64,000 nucleotides of DNA, from the NCBI GenBank assembly GCA_951394405.1, contig OX596344.1:310001-374000 (forward strand). The letters are read 5' to 3'. This document shows, piece after piece, positions 45,001 through 57,800 of this stretch; position 1 is the first letter of the stretch; the number at the start of each line of letters is the position of its first letter. A program made the translations under genes and the position numbers. The DNA comes from Coprinellus micaceus. Its lineage: Eukaryota > Basidiomycota > Agaricomycetes > Agaricales > Psathyrellaceae. The notes under the pieces are model-generated. The model searched no databases and had not been told where the DNA came from. It saw only the letters and a list, made by a program, of their open reading frames with translations.

Positions 45001-45319
45001 CCCTTATTACGCCTTCTTGAACGTACCCTTGTTTCGTCTAGCTGTCAGGGTCACTCTCCCCTCAGACCCCGTCTCATCTCCCGCCCTGTCCCCTCCCCTT
45101 GCACAAATACCCGCCGCCCGAGCCTACCGTGCCTTTCGACTTGATGGTCGACGCCGTGCAGCTTGGTTTAGACCGCTTGGAGGTTGGTCGGGCTTGGAGG
45201 ATCCTACGCTGGCATGCTGGCATGCTGGCGAGGCTTGCGGGGCGATGAGACGATCGTTTCAATGTTCGGTAGGGGTGGGCAGTTAAAGCTGGGCTGTGGT
45301 TGTGCATGGCGGTTTGGGT
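42024..45319. other. No confident gene; partial similarity to 29.3-30.6 kb
   Basis: Only short frames. A minus-strand frame at 44,185-43,835 (PPLAAIVAFLATLSELALGF) could be a membrane segment of a paralogue of the gene pieces at 29.9-30.4 kb, since flanking words (agctt...ctcggcctcacc, cgagcac) match loosely. A minus-strand piece near 44.9 kb resembles the GIELLEHDVVV exon of block A. Nothing complete. Confidence 0.35.
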
Positions 45320-48300
45320 AGATGATGTCGAGGGGGACTTCAAGGGTCGAGGATTGGATATCCGTCGTTCCTTCGTCCCCCGTCGTAACGCGGAGGCCCG
45401 CAGTGTACGAGCCTGGGGTTGGGCGGCTTCGGATCTGATGGCGAAGGATTCAGTGGAGACCTGCAGATTCGGCGAAGCGTACAGGGAAGGGGGTTCTAAG
45501 AGACCAGCTCTTGCTTTTGGATCTTGTTCGTATTTATTGGTACAGCGGTGGCGGGGAGAATCATGGACGACAATCCCAATCATGGTTTAGCCTTGGAGTA
45601 GGGTGCATTCAAGGTCGAGAGGTCGTGCAAGTACGCGTAGATAGCGTAGAGAGACGTAGGGTCTGAAGTTCACGAATATATAGTCAGCTCGTTTCCATCC
45701 TCCGAGCACATGTTTCCAGAAGAAACGAAACGTACCTCTCCGACTTCACCCCCGGAGTCCACTCTCCCAGAGCACTCGACGAGGACGCGCCGGGGTACGA
45801 GTTGCATTGACTGCGGATGCTGGGTTACCCGTAGTTGCGCTGGAAGGTCTGTCGGGAGTAGGGGGAATTGGTTTAGGGTGTCGACGCAATCGTCTTGAAG
45901 GTGCGAGAATCGTAGGCCAAGACGATAGATTCGACAGGACTCCGGGTGGGTCGGGTCGGGGAATGTCTAGCTGCAGGGAGTGAAGAAGATTCAGTCAGCG
46001 CATGCCCGAGCTCCTCGCATATCGCCTCCGAAGGAATAAAGCGCACCGTTCTCCGACTGAACAAGCCCAGAGCCCCCCCTCACGCGTAGGGCATTCGTTA
46101 ATACGGTGCAGGGACCTGGAGTCGTTGAACGAGAGGGGAGAAGAGGTCATGCAGTCGCCGTAAGCCTTGGCTGCGAATAGAGGTGTTGAGTTGAAGGATC
46201 TAGGAGGGCGGTTGTTCGAAGCCGGCCTTCCAACCGCGACGGATGGCATAGAGAACAGGGCGCGGACTAGTCGGTGATACGGCCGAGGCATGGAGTCTGT
46301 TGTCTTCGTGCTGCTACAGGCAGGTGTTGGCTCGAGGACGAAGATGCGTGAGGGCCGTGGCGATTACTTATGACGCTCTGTGAAAACGGAAGTCTGACGC
46401 AGCCAGACGAAAGTATGATGTGCGTCGAAATTTTGTCCATTTAGTCGTCTGCGGTCATCCGTGAGGATATCATCAGAATCTCAGTCGGACACAAGTCTAG
46501 CACAGTCAGACTTGGGTCAGACGAAAGGCTGATGCTGGTCAAAATTTTGTCCATTTAGTCGTCTGAAACTTTCGTACGACTTCCGTTTTCACAGAGTATG
46601 ACGGGAGAAAGCAAGAAGAGATTTGATGGCCGCTTTGACCGACCAGCGTCAACTCTTCCCAGTACTTCCACTACCTCGACTCTCGTCTCAACGCTTTCTC
46701 TACGACACTCGAACTCACGCTTCCCTACTCCACCTCTCAGCCTGTTCCACTATTCCATCATACTCGAGCCCCGACGCTGCTCCGATTCCCGCCCCAAACC
46801 TTCTCTCGCTTTCGTTCCGTCGCCAATACGGACGACCCATGATCGTACACCCAAGTCATGGGGGACGAATGGCTCGAAACCCTCGAGGGCCATGATGCTT
46901 CCTCCTTCACCTCTCCCGCTAGAACCCATCCGAGGGTGAATACGACAAAACCTCGGTACTAGCGGGCAACCGACGAAACGACTGGCCTCTACTGGATCGG
47001 AACCCTCTACCAACCCCTTGCGCCTCCTCCGCTCAGATGGGCCGACAATCGTAGGAATGGGACGATGCGTATCTGGTATGGTATACGTCTATTCATTTCC
47101 AGTTCGAAGCTCATCGTTCTATAGCATTGAACAACGACGAAATGCACCCCTCCACGACGGGACAACCTCCCTCATCCATCTACCCAGCACCCGATGCCCA
47201 CAACAACCTTTTGAGCCTACGCTAAGTCTCCACCATCCCTCCTCAGTCCAACCAAGACATCAAATCGGGTACGGAACACCACGAAAGCGCGGCGCGTCCC
47301 CCTCCTTCGACTATCCAAAGTTGTCGGAGAAGTGCGAATCGAGGGCTCTGGCTCTGGCCTCAGAGCTCAGTAACATCGATGGAGCTGTTGTCGAGGCTTC
47401 CGCATGGTTGCAGCAAACCGCTAAAGCGAACCTTCCGAGCGACTGAGGAGGTTTGGGAGGTGAGTTTGAGAGCATCGAAGTATCTGGCTGGTGAGTACGT
47501 TTGTTGACCCTGTGGACCACCGCTAAATGAAATACGTGGCACAAACAGCCGTCGCCGGACCCACGAGTTGGAAGCACTCTCAGAGATTCGAGCGAGCACA
47601 GGGTTGAGGGCCCTCCTTTTGAAGTGGTCTATAAGGGTACGATTAAACGGTGCAACCACGAGGTAAGCCCTCTTCTTTCTAACCAATGAGAACACTCGTG
47701 CTCACCTCGAGGAGTAGGATCCTCTGGGCTGTCTCTGCCCGCTCTCCGTTACATGAAACATAGGCGTCTAGGCTACAATATCAACTCTACACACCTCACC
47801 CCAACACACAGCCCGCTACCTGGCGTTCGGTGTCATCTTCTCGAGGAAGGTGATGGCAAAAGCTCGGCTTGGGTCTCACCAGCACCACCATTTCGAGGTC
47901 TCGTCCCCGGTATGGTTCGCCCAGGGTCGGTCGGCGTCTTTGAACGGTTTACACGCGAATGTGATCCCCAACGTTTGGAGGCCAATAGGCGTCTCGAGGG
48001 ATAGGCTGAACGGAACGTTACGATCGCAACGTCGAAGCAGGACGCCAACTCAACGCCGTGGTTGGGTGCGGGTGTAATCTGGCGGTGTGTATTGCTGGGC
48101 ATTCACCTTCTGTGTGAGAGCAATAGGAGCGCATACTGACGAGCTGCACAGGCCAGGGTCACAAACACCACAAAGTATACGAGCGTAGGTGATCCTACGG
48201 ACCCTCATTCGTCCCTAGGAGGGCTATACCCCATGACTAGGGTACGTATGTTCTCTCCTTCCTCCCAGTCGTTCGTACTCACGTCCACCACCACTCATCA

Positions 48301-49400
48301 AACTAGATTTCTCGAGACGCATCCTTACGATCGGTTTCGATGGAGTCAGAAAGGGTTGGAGTGTCTAATCCTTGAGGAGATGACTTGGTGTTGCGCTCAT
48401 TCGGCTTCCCGTACTCGAAAACTATGCAAAATGTACAGAAAGGTCTCCTCTTCCCCCTGGGTATAAGGCTCGGCCATGATCACTATGAGTGAGCATGGGA
48501 TCTCTTCCTCAGGATGACGTCATGGGCGCTTAAGCGCTGTCTGTGCTCGTTTCCATTAATCAGAGCCCGGGCAATACGAGGGGACATTGATCATAATCGA
48601 ACGCAGATTGCACGAGTACACGAGCGCTGTAATGACCCTCAATCTCATTTAATTTTCCACCTGGCACAGGCCAAAGCGACGTCTAAACATATGTGGGGCC
48701 TGCTATGCTCAGGTCTGCACCGATAGTAGCACAACCCGCTCCTCCTTCGGCCGTTCCGTTGTCACCCGTTCACCCCCCGAATAATCCGCCTTCTTTGACG
48801 CCTCAATACCCCGCTGCCTCCAAACCCAACCTAGAGTTAGGCATCCACCCGTAGGGTCGTCGGTCTCCCTCCAGCTGATTGGCGTTCGAGCTGAAGGCCT
48901 ACAGCGAAGCGAGAGCCGTCTTCGAGGTTGCGACCTCGAAGCAAGGGTACTGGATGACGGTTTCCCAGGAGGGGAGAAATTTGGGCTCGTCGAGTTCACT
49001 CGTACGTGTAGGATAAGGCAGAAGGATGCGGATGACGGCAGGGGCGGTCGCGGTCGTCGTTTTGCGGCGGAGGGTTTGGGGTCTTGAGGTTGCTCGTAGG
49101 TTGCTCGTGGGTCGAGAGGTCGGGACCGTCAACGGTGAAGGGAGAGAGTGTATCGGGAGCAAGAGTTGCGGATAATCCGATGAACACGAAAAGACTGGCG
49201 GAGTGCAGCCAAGGCCGGTGGTAGGGTTTCGGAATCGTGTTGATTTCGGTCAGGGTTGTTAGTGTGCGGAGTACTTGGGCCTCGAAGTGGGCGTGCGAAG
49301 GGAGATGTGGATGTTTGGAGGTTTTGTTGCGATCGACGTTTCGCGTTGAAGAGCCAGGGATGTGAAGCTCCATCATTGATTATCCTGGTTCATTTGTCGA
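45320..49400. repeat. Block B, copy 2
   Basis: Matches 30,600-34,450 collinearly. It contains the 221-bp MITE that copy 1 lacks. Minus-strand exon-like pieces are shared, but frames are interrupted in both copies, e.g. one extra T near 49,190 against 34,240. Confidence 0.8.
46376..46596. mobile_element. 221-bp MITE with 19-bp inverted repeats
   Basis: Perfect 19-bp inverted ends (ctctgtgaaaacggaagtc and its complement) with a 7-bp target duplication TATGACG at 46,369-46,375 and 46,597-46,603. Inside, a 22-bp word (attttgtccatttagtcg and four more bases) occurs twice as a direct repeat. The empty site is seen at about 31,630 in block B copy 1. No coding capacity. Confidence 0.92.
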
Positions 49401-49879
49401 TCTACCGAGATCGTGGACCGCGAACGACAGAGGAACCGAGGGTATCGAGGGAGCGAACGGCGGAGGTATTACAAGGTGCAAAGGGATAGAGTCCAAGGAA
49501 GCCGAGGTGGTTGAGGGGTCCACGGGGAAAGGATCCAACGGGAGTAGGGAGGACGGGGCGAAGGGGCGAAGACCGAAGGCCTAAACCCAAGTTCAGACCG
49601 CGCTTGCTTTCGTGTTCACGACGCAAGGACGCCATAGCTCGTGGATACGCAAGGGTACGATGCCGAGTCGTTGTCGGGAAGCTTTGAAAGGGACGTGGTG
49701 GGCAGTATCGCGTCGAAGAATACGATGTGTCGGTAATCTAGCCTGAGAGAAAGGCAGGGAGAGAGAATAAACCAGTTAGCCTGATGCTCGGTTCCTCGAG
49801 CCTTGGAGAATGGGAGAATGGGCGTACCTTGCGTTAACTCGGTAGTCAACAAGTCCTTCGTATCTGGGGGTGATACAGA
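49401..49879. other. Spacer between block B2 and repeat C, no gene seen
   Basis: GC-rich with short frames only. Confidence 0.4.
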
Positions 49880-51940
49880 ACCAATGGCGAACCGGGATGC
49901 ACGGGAGGGTTGATGGGGGTCTTGAATGGGGAAGGTTCGTGCCTCCTTTGCCTCGTTGTGCTTCAGTTCTGCATGGGCTTTCTTGCGTTCGTTGACGTAG
50001 ATCTCATCATACCGAGGGTGCTACGTCGAGCTTGGAGCTTCGTGGATATCGTCGCAGACTGAAGACCCCTGCCCGTCCAGTCTCTTCCAAGCTTTCTCTT
50101 CCTCCTCTCCATCCCCACCACCTCGTTCAACCTCCTCGCCAGTCACCTCGTGTGCTCAGCCTTTGACGAATCGAGCTCCGCATCATCTCCATTCTCCTTC
50201 AACTCTCCCATCGTCACCGACTTCCTCTCTCAACTTCGCTTTCTTTGTTCGACGCATTAGTAGCCTGCCTCCGTCTTCCTCTGCGTATGTACCCCCCATC
50301 TCTACCCCCCGTTCGCAAGGCCGTGGAATGGCGTCTCCAACAGGAAATGGGGGGGAGGAGCTCGGTTGGGCCGTTCGGCCCAAGGAAACCGTTTGGTCGT
50401 TCACCATAGTTGGAGGGACATTGACGGGGAGAAGGAACATTAGCTCGATGATGGCGCGGTGCCAGTACTGGTGGACGCAAGAGGGGAGAAGAGTCAGCAC
50501 CAAGAAGCTGGACGGCAAGCGTCTCGCGTTCCAATCCGCGCCCTGAGCGCGATATGGGCGATGAAGGGTGGAATTGGTGCTGAGGATCGGAATTACAACC
50601 CAAGATGGCGTTGGGATGACGTTGCGTGCGATGTGGGGATTTATACGTAATCGATTGGACGGGAGATTTCCGAAGCAAGGATAGGGGGAAATAGAGCCCC
50701 AGTCAACGAGTCTAGTGGGGCCTTGGAGGGGGGGAGTCCGTGCTTGCCCTACGACGGTGTTGAATACGCCTTCCTGGTGGCAATTCTCCCGGCAAGGATG
50801 TATCGTCGTTCGAGGGTGTTGTTTCGCTATCGGCATTTTCTATCGAGTGATGTTACGGAGTCCTTCGATAGGAAACTGGTAGGGGTAGCTAAGGAGAATC
50901 GACTAGGAGGCGTAACGATGAGGGGAGGAGGCAAGGGTCGTTTGATGGCCGGTTTGACTCACCGAGTCTACTGATCCGTTCCCTTATCGGGATCTCCGAG
51001 TCAGCCTCCGCGGTTTTTCTTGGCTTTTTCTCTTGACGACGTTCAATCTAACCTCTGGGAATAGCCGCCTCTCCTTACCCGCAGCCCTTGCATGCCACTC
51101 GCCGATGACAATACACCGTCCAGTGAACGACAGCCTCCCAGGAGCGAACAGACGAAGACGCCCTCGTCGTTTCCCCCCTCATTGCCCCCCCTCCGTCACC
51201 CCTGTCTCCTCGCCCACCGTGCTTCTATCTATCTTCGCGTACCTCCGTTTACTCATGCACCACGCCCAAACTCTCTCACAGCCCCCACTCGCCTTCTCTT
51301 AACAACGCAACACCCAACCCTGTTCGGCTGGAATTCGGTGTTCTTTGCTACACTCACTACAACGCGCTCGACTCGCACCCTCTCCCTCAAAGTTCTTTCC
51401 TTGATTTACCTCGGGTCATCTACCAACTCGCTCCCCATCCAGTTCTACACAACCCTCCCATCTTGGACACGACCTCAGCCACTGCTTCTACGTTCAGCAA
51501 CTCTATCGTGGTGGGACATCACTGCGACGATGGGGGTCGGACCCACTGTAAGCGACGAGCTCTGAAGGCTTGGCCCAGTGTAATCTAGTCCTACTCTGCC
51601 TTCTCTTGAACTGTCAACTCTCCGTTCCTCCCTCCTCTCGGCCGGCGCTTCCCAAGTAGCAGTCTTGCTGACCTACGCGTAGCTCCGCACTGCCCTCGAA
51701 TCATCGGGACAATCCCCCTCAAGATCTGTTGCAAACTAGAGGTCCCGTAAAGAGGGTGAGCAATGAAATGTCTCGCTGATAGTTAGGACCTGAACCCGCC
51801 ACATATTGCCTGTGCAGCCCCACGGAGCGAGACTATCAGAGGCCAGAAATACTCCTGAATTTGTGTTTGGACAGCGGGGGGTTGAGCTCGATGTTGTTAA
51901 CCGACTCTCCCCCTTGAGATCAATGGTGGACCTCGGGGAC
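49880..51940. repeat. Repeat C, CpG-rich copy
   Basis: Matches 61,900-63,890 with gaps: the words gggttgatgg.ggtcttgaa at the start, the RFDG motif region, the stretch around 51,100-51,180, and ttgagct.gatg.tgttaacc near 51,885. It holds no intact gene; short Pro/Ser-rich frames run through it. It keeps CpG sites that the other copy has lost. Confidence 0.75.
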
Positions 51941-52552
51941 TGTGAATGTTTAGGAAGTAAGGGTCAAACGGACTAAGATTAGCACTTTTGAGTTCAAGAC
52001 CGTGAACCTTGGGCTTAGGGCCACGACTGGGTGAATTCCAGTTCAATTATTCCCCGATTCACAATGCATTGTCGGACGCTCGGGTCATGGTATGTGACTC
52101 ATAGCTACGAATTGTACGGGCTCCGCAAGGGCGCCGACTTCGAGCGTGAAGGCGATGCATCTACAAAAAACCGGTCAGCATAAGTAGTAGTCAAGGTGAA
52201 TATATGGTATACGAACCTTGTTCCCATGTATGGGACCTCTGACTGCATGCCTACAAGTGCCTTGTAGGCAAACATAGGGTATATATGCTGATCTCCGTAT
52301 AGGTAGGCGCCCGTAGTTTATCTCAGTATACAGGTGCTACGTATACAGACGGACATCATATTAGGTACATATGCAACACGACGTACATATACAACGCAAC
52401 ATACGTATGGCCAGCGAGGGAACGGATGCCGTTGCGGGGCAGGCAGACTCGAGGTGGGGGAGGCAGGCAGGCAGGCAGCGCAGCATCAATAATTGATGCA
52501 TAAGTTACAATGGGACGGCGAATAGCGGTACAAATAGCGGAAAGCGAGGGTA
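51941..52552. other. Left side of Plavaka element, motif cluster
   Basis: No gene. From 52,190 to 52,410 there is a cluster of GTATAC, CATAC and GTATAG words, matching in style the cluster at 59,520-59,950. A (GGCA)n-like run of about 20 bp lies near 52,460. Confidence 0.5.
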
Positions 52553-52738
52553 CTAGGCAGCAGTGTAGCCGATTGATAGCACAAGAACGAGTGACGAAAA
52601 CGAGAGTAAACCGCCGACTAGGAAGGCACGGCCACGCAAACTGAGACTGGAAACAAGTAGGACAGCGTTGACAGCGAGGTAGAATGTCGAGGCCTTGATG
52701 AGACGTTGAAGGCTAAGTCCATGCAAGGGTAAGAACAA
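52553..52738 (-). CDS. Small hydrophobic frame, possible exon
   Basis: Sixty-one residues with two likely membrane helices (STFYLAVNAVLLVSSLSL and AFLVGGLLSFSSLVLVLSIG). There is no ATG at its start, only TTG, so if real it would be an exon of something larger. It lies just beyond the stop of the DUF6698-like gene. Confidence 0.25.
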   Translation of the reverse strand: MFLPLHGLSLQRLIKASTFYLAVNAVLLVSSLSLRGRAFLVGGLLSFSSLVLVLSIGYTAA

Positions 52739-52778
52739 GTTTTAACGGCAGGCTTGCGGGTGGGGGGTCATACGGTCA

Positions 52779-54633
52779 CTAGCGAGAGCGAGATCCAGAT
52801 CCATTGCCCTTTGGCTTTGTAGATGGACGAGCGTTATCATCTCTTCGAGCCTTTTTGGTCTACGGTGGGAGAAGTGTTAGCATAGCACAAGACCCAACTC
52901 GGTAAATAGACATACCCTCGGACGTTCGTCGTCCTCATCAGAAGAACCGGATTCAGAGGACTCGGAGTCGGACTCCTGCATGTCAACATCAGTAACGATC
53001 GAAACACTGAGGAAGAACCTACGTCAGAGGGATTAGCGGGGCGTTTGCGCTTCGAAGCTTGACCACTCAGATCATCTGGAAGCTCGCAGTCCGACCCGAG
53101 TATATCTTCAGATTCAGATTCAGATTCCTCGTCGTCGCTTTGCCTCGAGCTTCCCCTTGATGAGGTCAGCAGGTTTGGGCCGGTCGGGTTTCTCAGGAAG
53201 CTGGCGTGGCTTATAACGCCTTCCCTTCGCCGTTTTGTTGAGATAAGGGACGGCGCTAAAATAAGGGTTAGCGAAGATGCATCCGGGATGAAGAATAAAA
53301 GTACTTCGTGATGTTCTCGAGGATCTCTTTGATAGTGTCGTCGTTGATGCTGAAAATATCAACCATGTTTTCGTGAAGGGCTACGAGATCAACGGTGCCG
53401 TCCTCGTCACCCCACTGGGACATGGATGAGCAAGCAACCCAAGCCTATACTCACGCAATATTGACCATTGGAACGACAAGTGGGAGAGACAACGTACGCT
53501 GACCGTGACGGAGGCAACGATTCGAGGGGTAACCTTCGAAATATTCCAGCACGCAGCCTTGGAGCTCTTCGTGCCCGTTGGCTTTTCCCCATAAGCACCA
53601 GTCGAGCCAACGAGTTCGTGGTTAAGAAACTGGGGGAGATCGTAATCAGCAAGCGCTCGCCCAGCAGATAAAACATACCCTCAGGAACACATGGCCCGTG
53701 CCGAGCCCAGCCGCTGGATTGTCTTCGTCGTACACAATATCATCAGAAAACAGCATACTTGGAAGGTCTTCTGCGGTGATGACGATCTCGCCGGCAAGAA
53801 CCTTTGCTCGGAACGCGCTGGGCACGAGACATGAGACCAGCGAGCTGGGAGGCAGGATCGACGTGTAAACATACGCCGGGTCTTTATCAAACTCTGAACG
53901 AAGGTGAATAGGGACGAGTGGGCGCGCCATGTCGTTATGGTTGAACCCTCGATGAGATTTGTGATCATCTCTGAGGATGGGCGGGGTGAGATGGTCGGTA
54001 CGAGGATCACGGAGTACGTAGCTTGTCGCTCCCTGTTTGAACTGGTCGGTAGTGTAGTGAATCCCACCGGTGTACCCCTTCTGGATCTGGAACGTCGTTA
54101 ATGAAGCAAGCGCGTATACCCCATAACAACGCACCATTGTAATGAACACTTTCGCCGCCACCTTGTCCTTCCTCCAGCACCGATACAGCACCTTGAGGAA
54201 TCGTCCACGAGGCCCGGGCATCGAACGTCCGATTGTATGGATATCCCCACTAGCTGAATACCTTTCACCTGCTTCGGCCACGGCGTCTCTAAGCAAGGGG
54301 GATCAGAATCTACGTTGCTAACCGATGGATATATGCGCACACAGTATCCATCGTTTCCTCGAGCGTTGTCTTCAGCTCCAAGTATGGCGATACCATAGTT
54401 CCAATGCCACGAGAAGAGGTATAGTATCGCTGGAGAGCTGGTATGTGTCTAAAATGGGGTAAGCAAGAATCAAAACTCGGAAATTGGGCGTACATGGGGC
54501 TTTTCTTCTTCTTCCCCTTCAACTGCCGGACCCCGGCAAGGACCGCCGTAACGTGCTCGTTGAGATTCGGGTGGTCGGGGTGGTATGAACCATCTGATTT
54601 GGTGAGGTCCCTTTTCTTGCTTCTCCTAGGCAT
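52779..54633 (-). CDS. DUF6698-like protein, Plavaka-element accessory
   Basis: Multi-exon minus-strand gene from ATG at 54,633 (MPRRSKKRDLTKSDG) to TAG at 52,779. Visible introns include GTGCGT...TTCCAG (about 54,135-54,092), GTATGT...CCAG (about 53,872-53,818) and GTATGT...CCCAG (about 53,683-53,630). The core reads RGFNHNDMARPLVPI, AFRAKVLAGEIVI, then YDEDNPAAGLGTGHVFLR; this order (GFNH, decision for LVP, then a GL-x-GHVFLR end) matches my memory of DUF6698 proteins. A tail of acidic serines (DSESSESGSSDEDD) and basic KR clusters follows. The reaction is unknown. It is divergent from the transposase with 167 bp between starts. Exon borders in the C-terminal third are less certain. Confidence 0.7.
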
Positions 54634-54800
54634 CTTGGCGGGTTGTCATAGTGGTCGTGGTGGTCACGGTGGTCGGAGGTCAAGGGCGCGTCAATGAGTC
54701 GACGCGCCCAAATCAAATTTGATGGCTTACGTGAGCCACGGTTTGCTTTGCCAGCAAGGCGCCCATACATCTACACGACGACCAGAACTCACTGCAAAAA
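54634..54800. promoter_or_regulatory. Divergent promoter of DUF6698-like and Plavaka genes
   Basis: 167 bp between two start codons that face away from each other. It includes a run of GGTGGTC/GGTCGTGG units at 54,650-54,680. No TATA box is obvious. Inferred from layout. Confidence 0.45.
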
Positions 54801-57800
54801 ATGCCCAAGCCACGCACCTGCCCTCACTGCGAGAAAATCGTCCCGCGTGGTCGGGCTGGTACCAATCACATCACCTGGTGTGAAGCTGATTGCGCAAAAA
54901 AACTGCGTAGACTGCAAAAGCGGGACAAAGTCCGGGCTCAGATTCGTCGCAGCCTCTCGGGGAGCCTTCGACGCAAGTCGCTCGCAGAGCGCACCAATTC
55001 TTTGCGCACCGGAAGTCTGCTCCACCTGGACTCACAGTCTGAGCCTCCAAGGCAACCTGGGGCAGCTGTGGCGGAACAATCACTCAATCTAGCAATACGT
55101 CCGAGGGTACGCATGCCTCAGACATTTTTGTCTGCCTAACTGACATGAGGTCACCACATTCAGACGCTCAGCCTCGTCATCCAGGAGGAAATTCGAAGAC
55201 GTGACTCTGATGGAGACACAGAAATTCTCGAGATATGGCCTCACGGCGAGAACAAGGCCACTCCCCTACCCCAGGTGCAATTACTCCGCCCTCGTGTCCC
55301 TTTCCGGGACGTTCTCCCAGCTTCAAGTACCCTAGAACCTGCTGAGGGCTATGACGACACCTCGATCCCATGGCGAACAAAGCCGGACGCCTTCGGCCTT
55401 TACCGTATCTATATATTCGGAAAGCCCATCTACACGCCCGATCACGCATTCACACTCCTCCACCTTGCTGACTCCTCCAACATTGAACACCAGGTTGTCC
55501 AGTTCAGCTCATCATTCCCGCCAGAGGATATTGAGGATTGGCTGGGGGCCGGCATCTTTCCAAATGCGACGATCGCATTGGTCATGAAATGGTACTACGG
55601 GAGCCAATCGGTCATCGCATCGAAACAGCGGATGGACGATTTCATCAGGGACGTGATTCAGCACCCAGAATTTCGGGCAGAGGACCTCAAGAACTTCCGA
55701 ATGGACATCGGAATGAAAGCCTTGGACGACTACGACCGGAAACGAAACGAAGCCTCAGCCGAAACCCCATTCCCCATCCGTGACAACTGGAACAGTGAAA
55801 CTGTCTATATTACAGCACCATGTCCTGGCTTTCCACAGCGCACAGAAGCCACTACAAAGCAGTTCCCCATCAAGAACGTCATGTATCGCAAGCTGATGGA
55901 CGTTATCATGGCAGCATTCCGTGAACCCTCGGCCCAGTATTTCCATCTTGCACCCTTTCAGGAGTTCTACAAGCCTCCTGGATTCGGAAAAACTCACGAA
56001 CGTCAATACGGCGAGCTCTACAAGACTACACCTCAGATGCGTTCATTGAAGCACATGAGGAGGTACGAAAACTCGCAGCGGCGGCTAAATGCCCTTTCGA
56101 GGTTGTTGTGGTTGCGATCATGCTCGGTTCAGATAGCACTCTGCTTGCAAACTTTGGGAACCAGAGCCTCTGGCCCATCTACCTTGCACTTGGAAATCTG
56201 TCCAAGTACATCCGCGCAAACCCGTCATCGTTTGCCTTACACTACCTGGCTTATATTCCAAAGGTAAGTGAACGCACGGCTATGGTTATTACTTAAAAAC
56301 TGATGAGCTGTCCGTCATAGCTCCCTGACAACATCAACGACTGGTGGACCTGTGTCTTTGGGGGCTCTTCCCCAGTTGATGACTCTCTCTCTCACATGCG
56401 CTGCGAGATGTTCCAGGCTGTCTGGATTCTACTCTTGGACGCTGACCTCATGCATGCGTACGTTCACGGCTATGACAGCAACGAATTTCCGGATGGGGTG
56501 ACACGTCGGGTTTTCCCCCGCTTCTTCACATATGCGACAGACTATCTTGAGAAGTACTCCCATTTTCATTGCTTATGTTCTCAATGAAAAGCTCATATTT
56601 TTCAAGGATTCTCACTGTCTGTATCAAGAACCTCTCAAACTGCCCATGCCCTCGGTGCCTGGTCTCAAAATCACGTGTCGATCAGCTGGGGACTCCAGAG
56701 GATATGGAGAATCGAACCAAGTTTGCCCGGAAAGATGACGAGAAGACTCACAAGAAGATCACCTCAGCACGTAACAGGCTATACAAGCAGGGAGTTGGCT
56801 TCAAGGATAAGACTGTCGTTGCAAAGCTTGGTCCGGAATCACTCCGCCCCACTCGGGTATGTACTGGTTTCATAGTTTGTTGTCACATTCTAATGGTGTT
56901 GTTAGAATGCCTTTTCTGAAAAGCTTGCTGAGCATGGCTTCAACTCATATGAATTGGTCTCCCCTGATCTCCTACATGAGTTTGAGCTTGGAGTCTTCAA
57001 GAGTGTGTTTACCCACTTGCTGCGCATTCTCCAATGCCTCGGAAAATTGAGTGATATTGATGCACGGTGCGTCTTGTTCAAATCTTAACCCCCCTCTTTT
57101 TAGTTACTTATGCCCCTGGAAGCTACTGCGAGTTTCCAACCTTTGACCGGGGCACAATCCGGAAGTTTCGAAACAATGTATCTGCCATGACAAAATTTGC
57201 GGCACGGGATTTTGAAGATGTTCTTCAGGTATGTACACCTCTTGTATCCACAATGTTCAACCTCATCCAATTGTGTACGCTAGTGCGCCATCCCAGCCTT
57301 TGAAGGCTTGATTCCCGCTCCACATGGTGTCCTTGTGCGCAGGCTACTCTTTGAGCTTGTAACATGGCATGCTCTGGCGAAGCTCCGCCGCCACTCTGAC
57401 CCCAGTACAACTGACCTTGAAGCATCAACTGTCCGTCTCGGGGAGCTACTCCGGGAGTTCCGAGACACCACCTGTGAAATATACGATACTACAGATCTCC
57501 CCACTCAGCAGTCAAACAGGTCACGGAAGAAGCGCAAGTCGACCAAGAAGCGCAAATTCAATCTGACGACGTACAAACTACATTCGCTTGGTCACTATGT
57601 GCGCTACATCCGGTGGAAAGGGACCACAGACAGCTTTTCATCACAGAGTGTATGTTGTCATTTATCTCGTGTACACGCTGCACTCATCAGGGCCCCAGAA
57701 TGAACACGAACATGTCCGACCCAAGAGGCACAGGTTCCGAGCGCCCAGAGCAAAGGATCTGCTCTTGGCTGGGATTGCGACGCAGGGGCGTCGGGAACGC

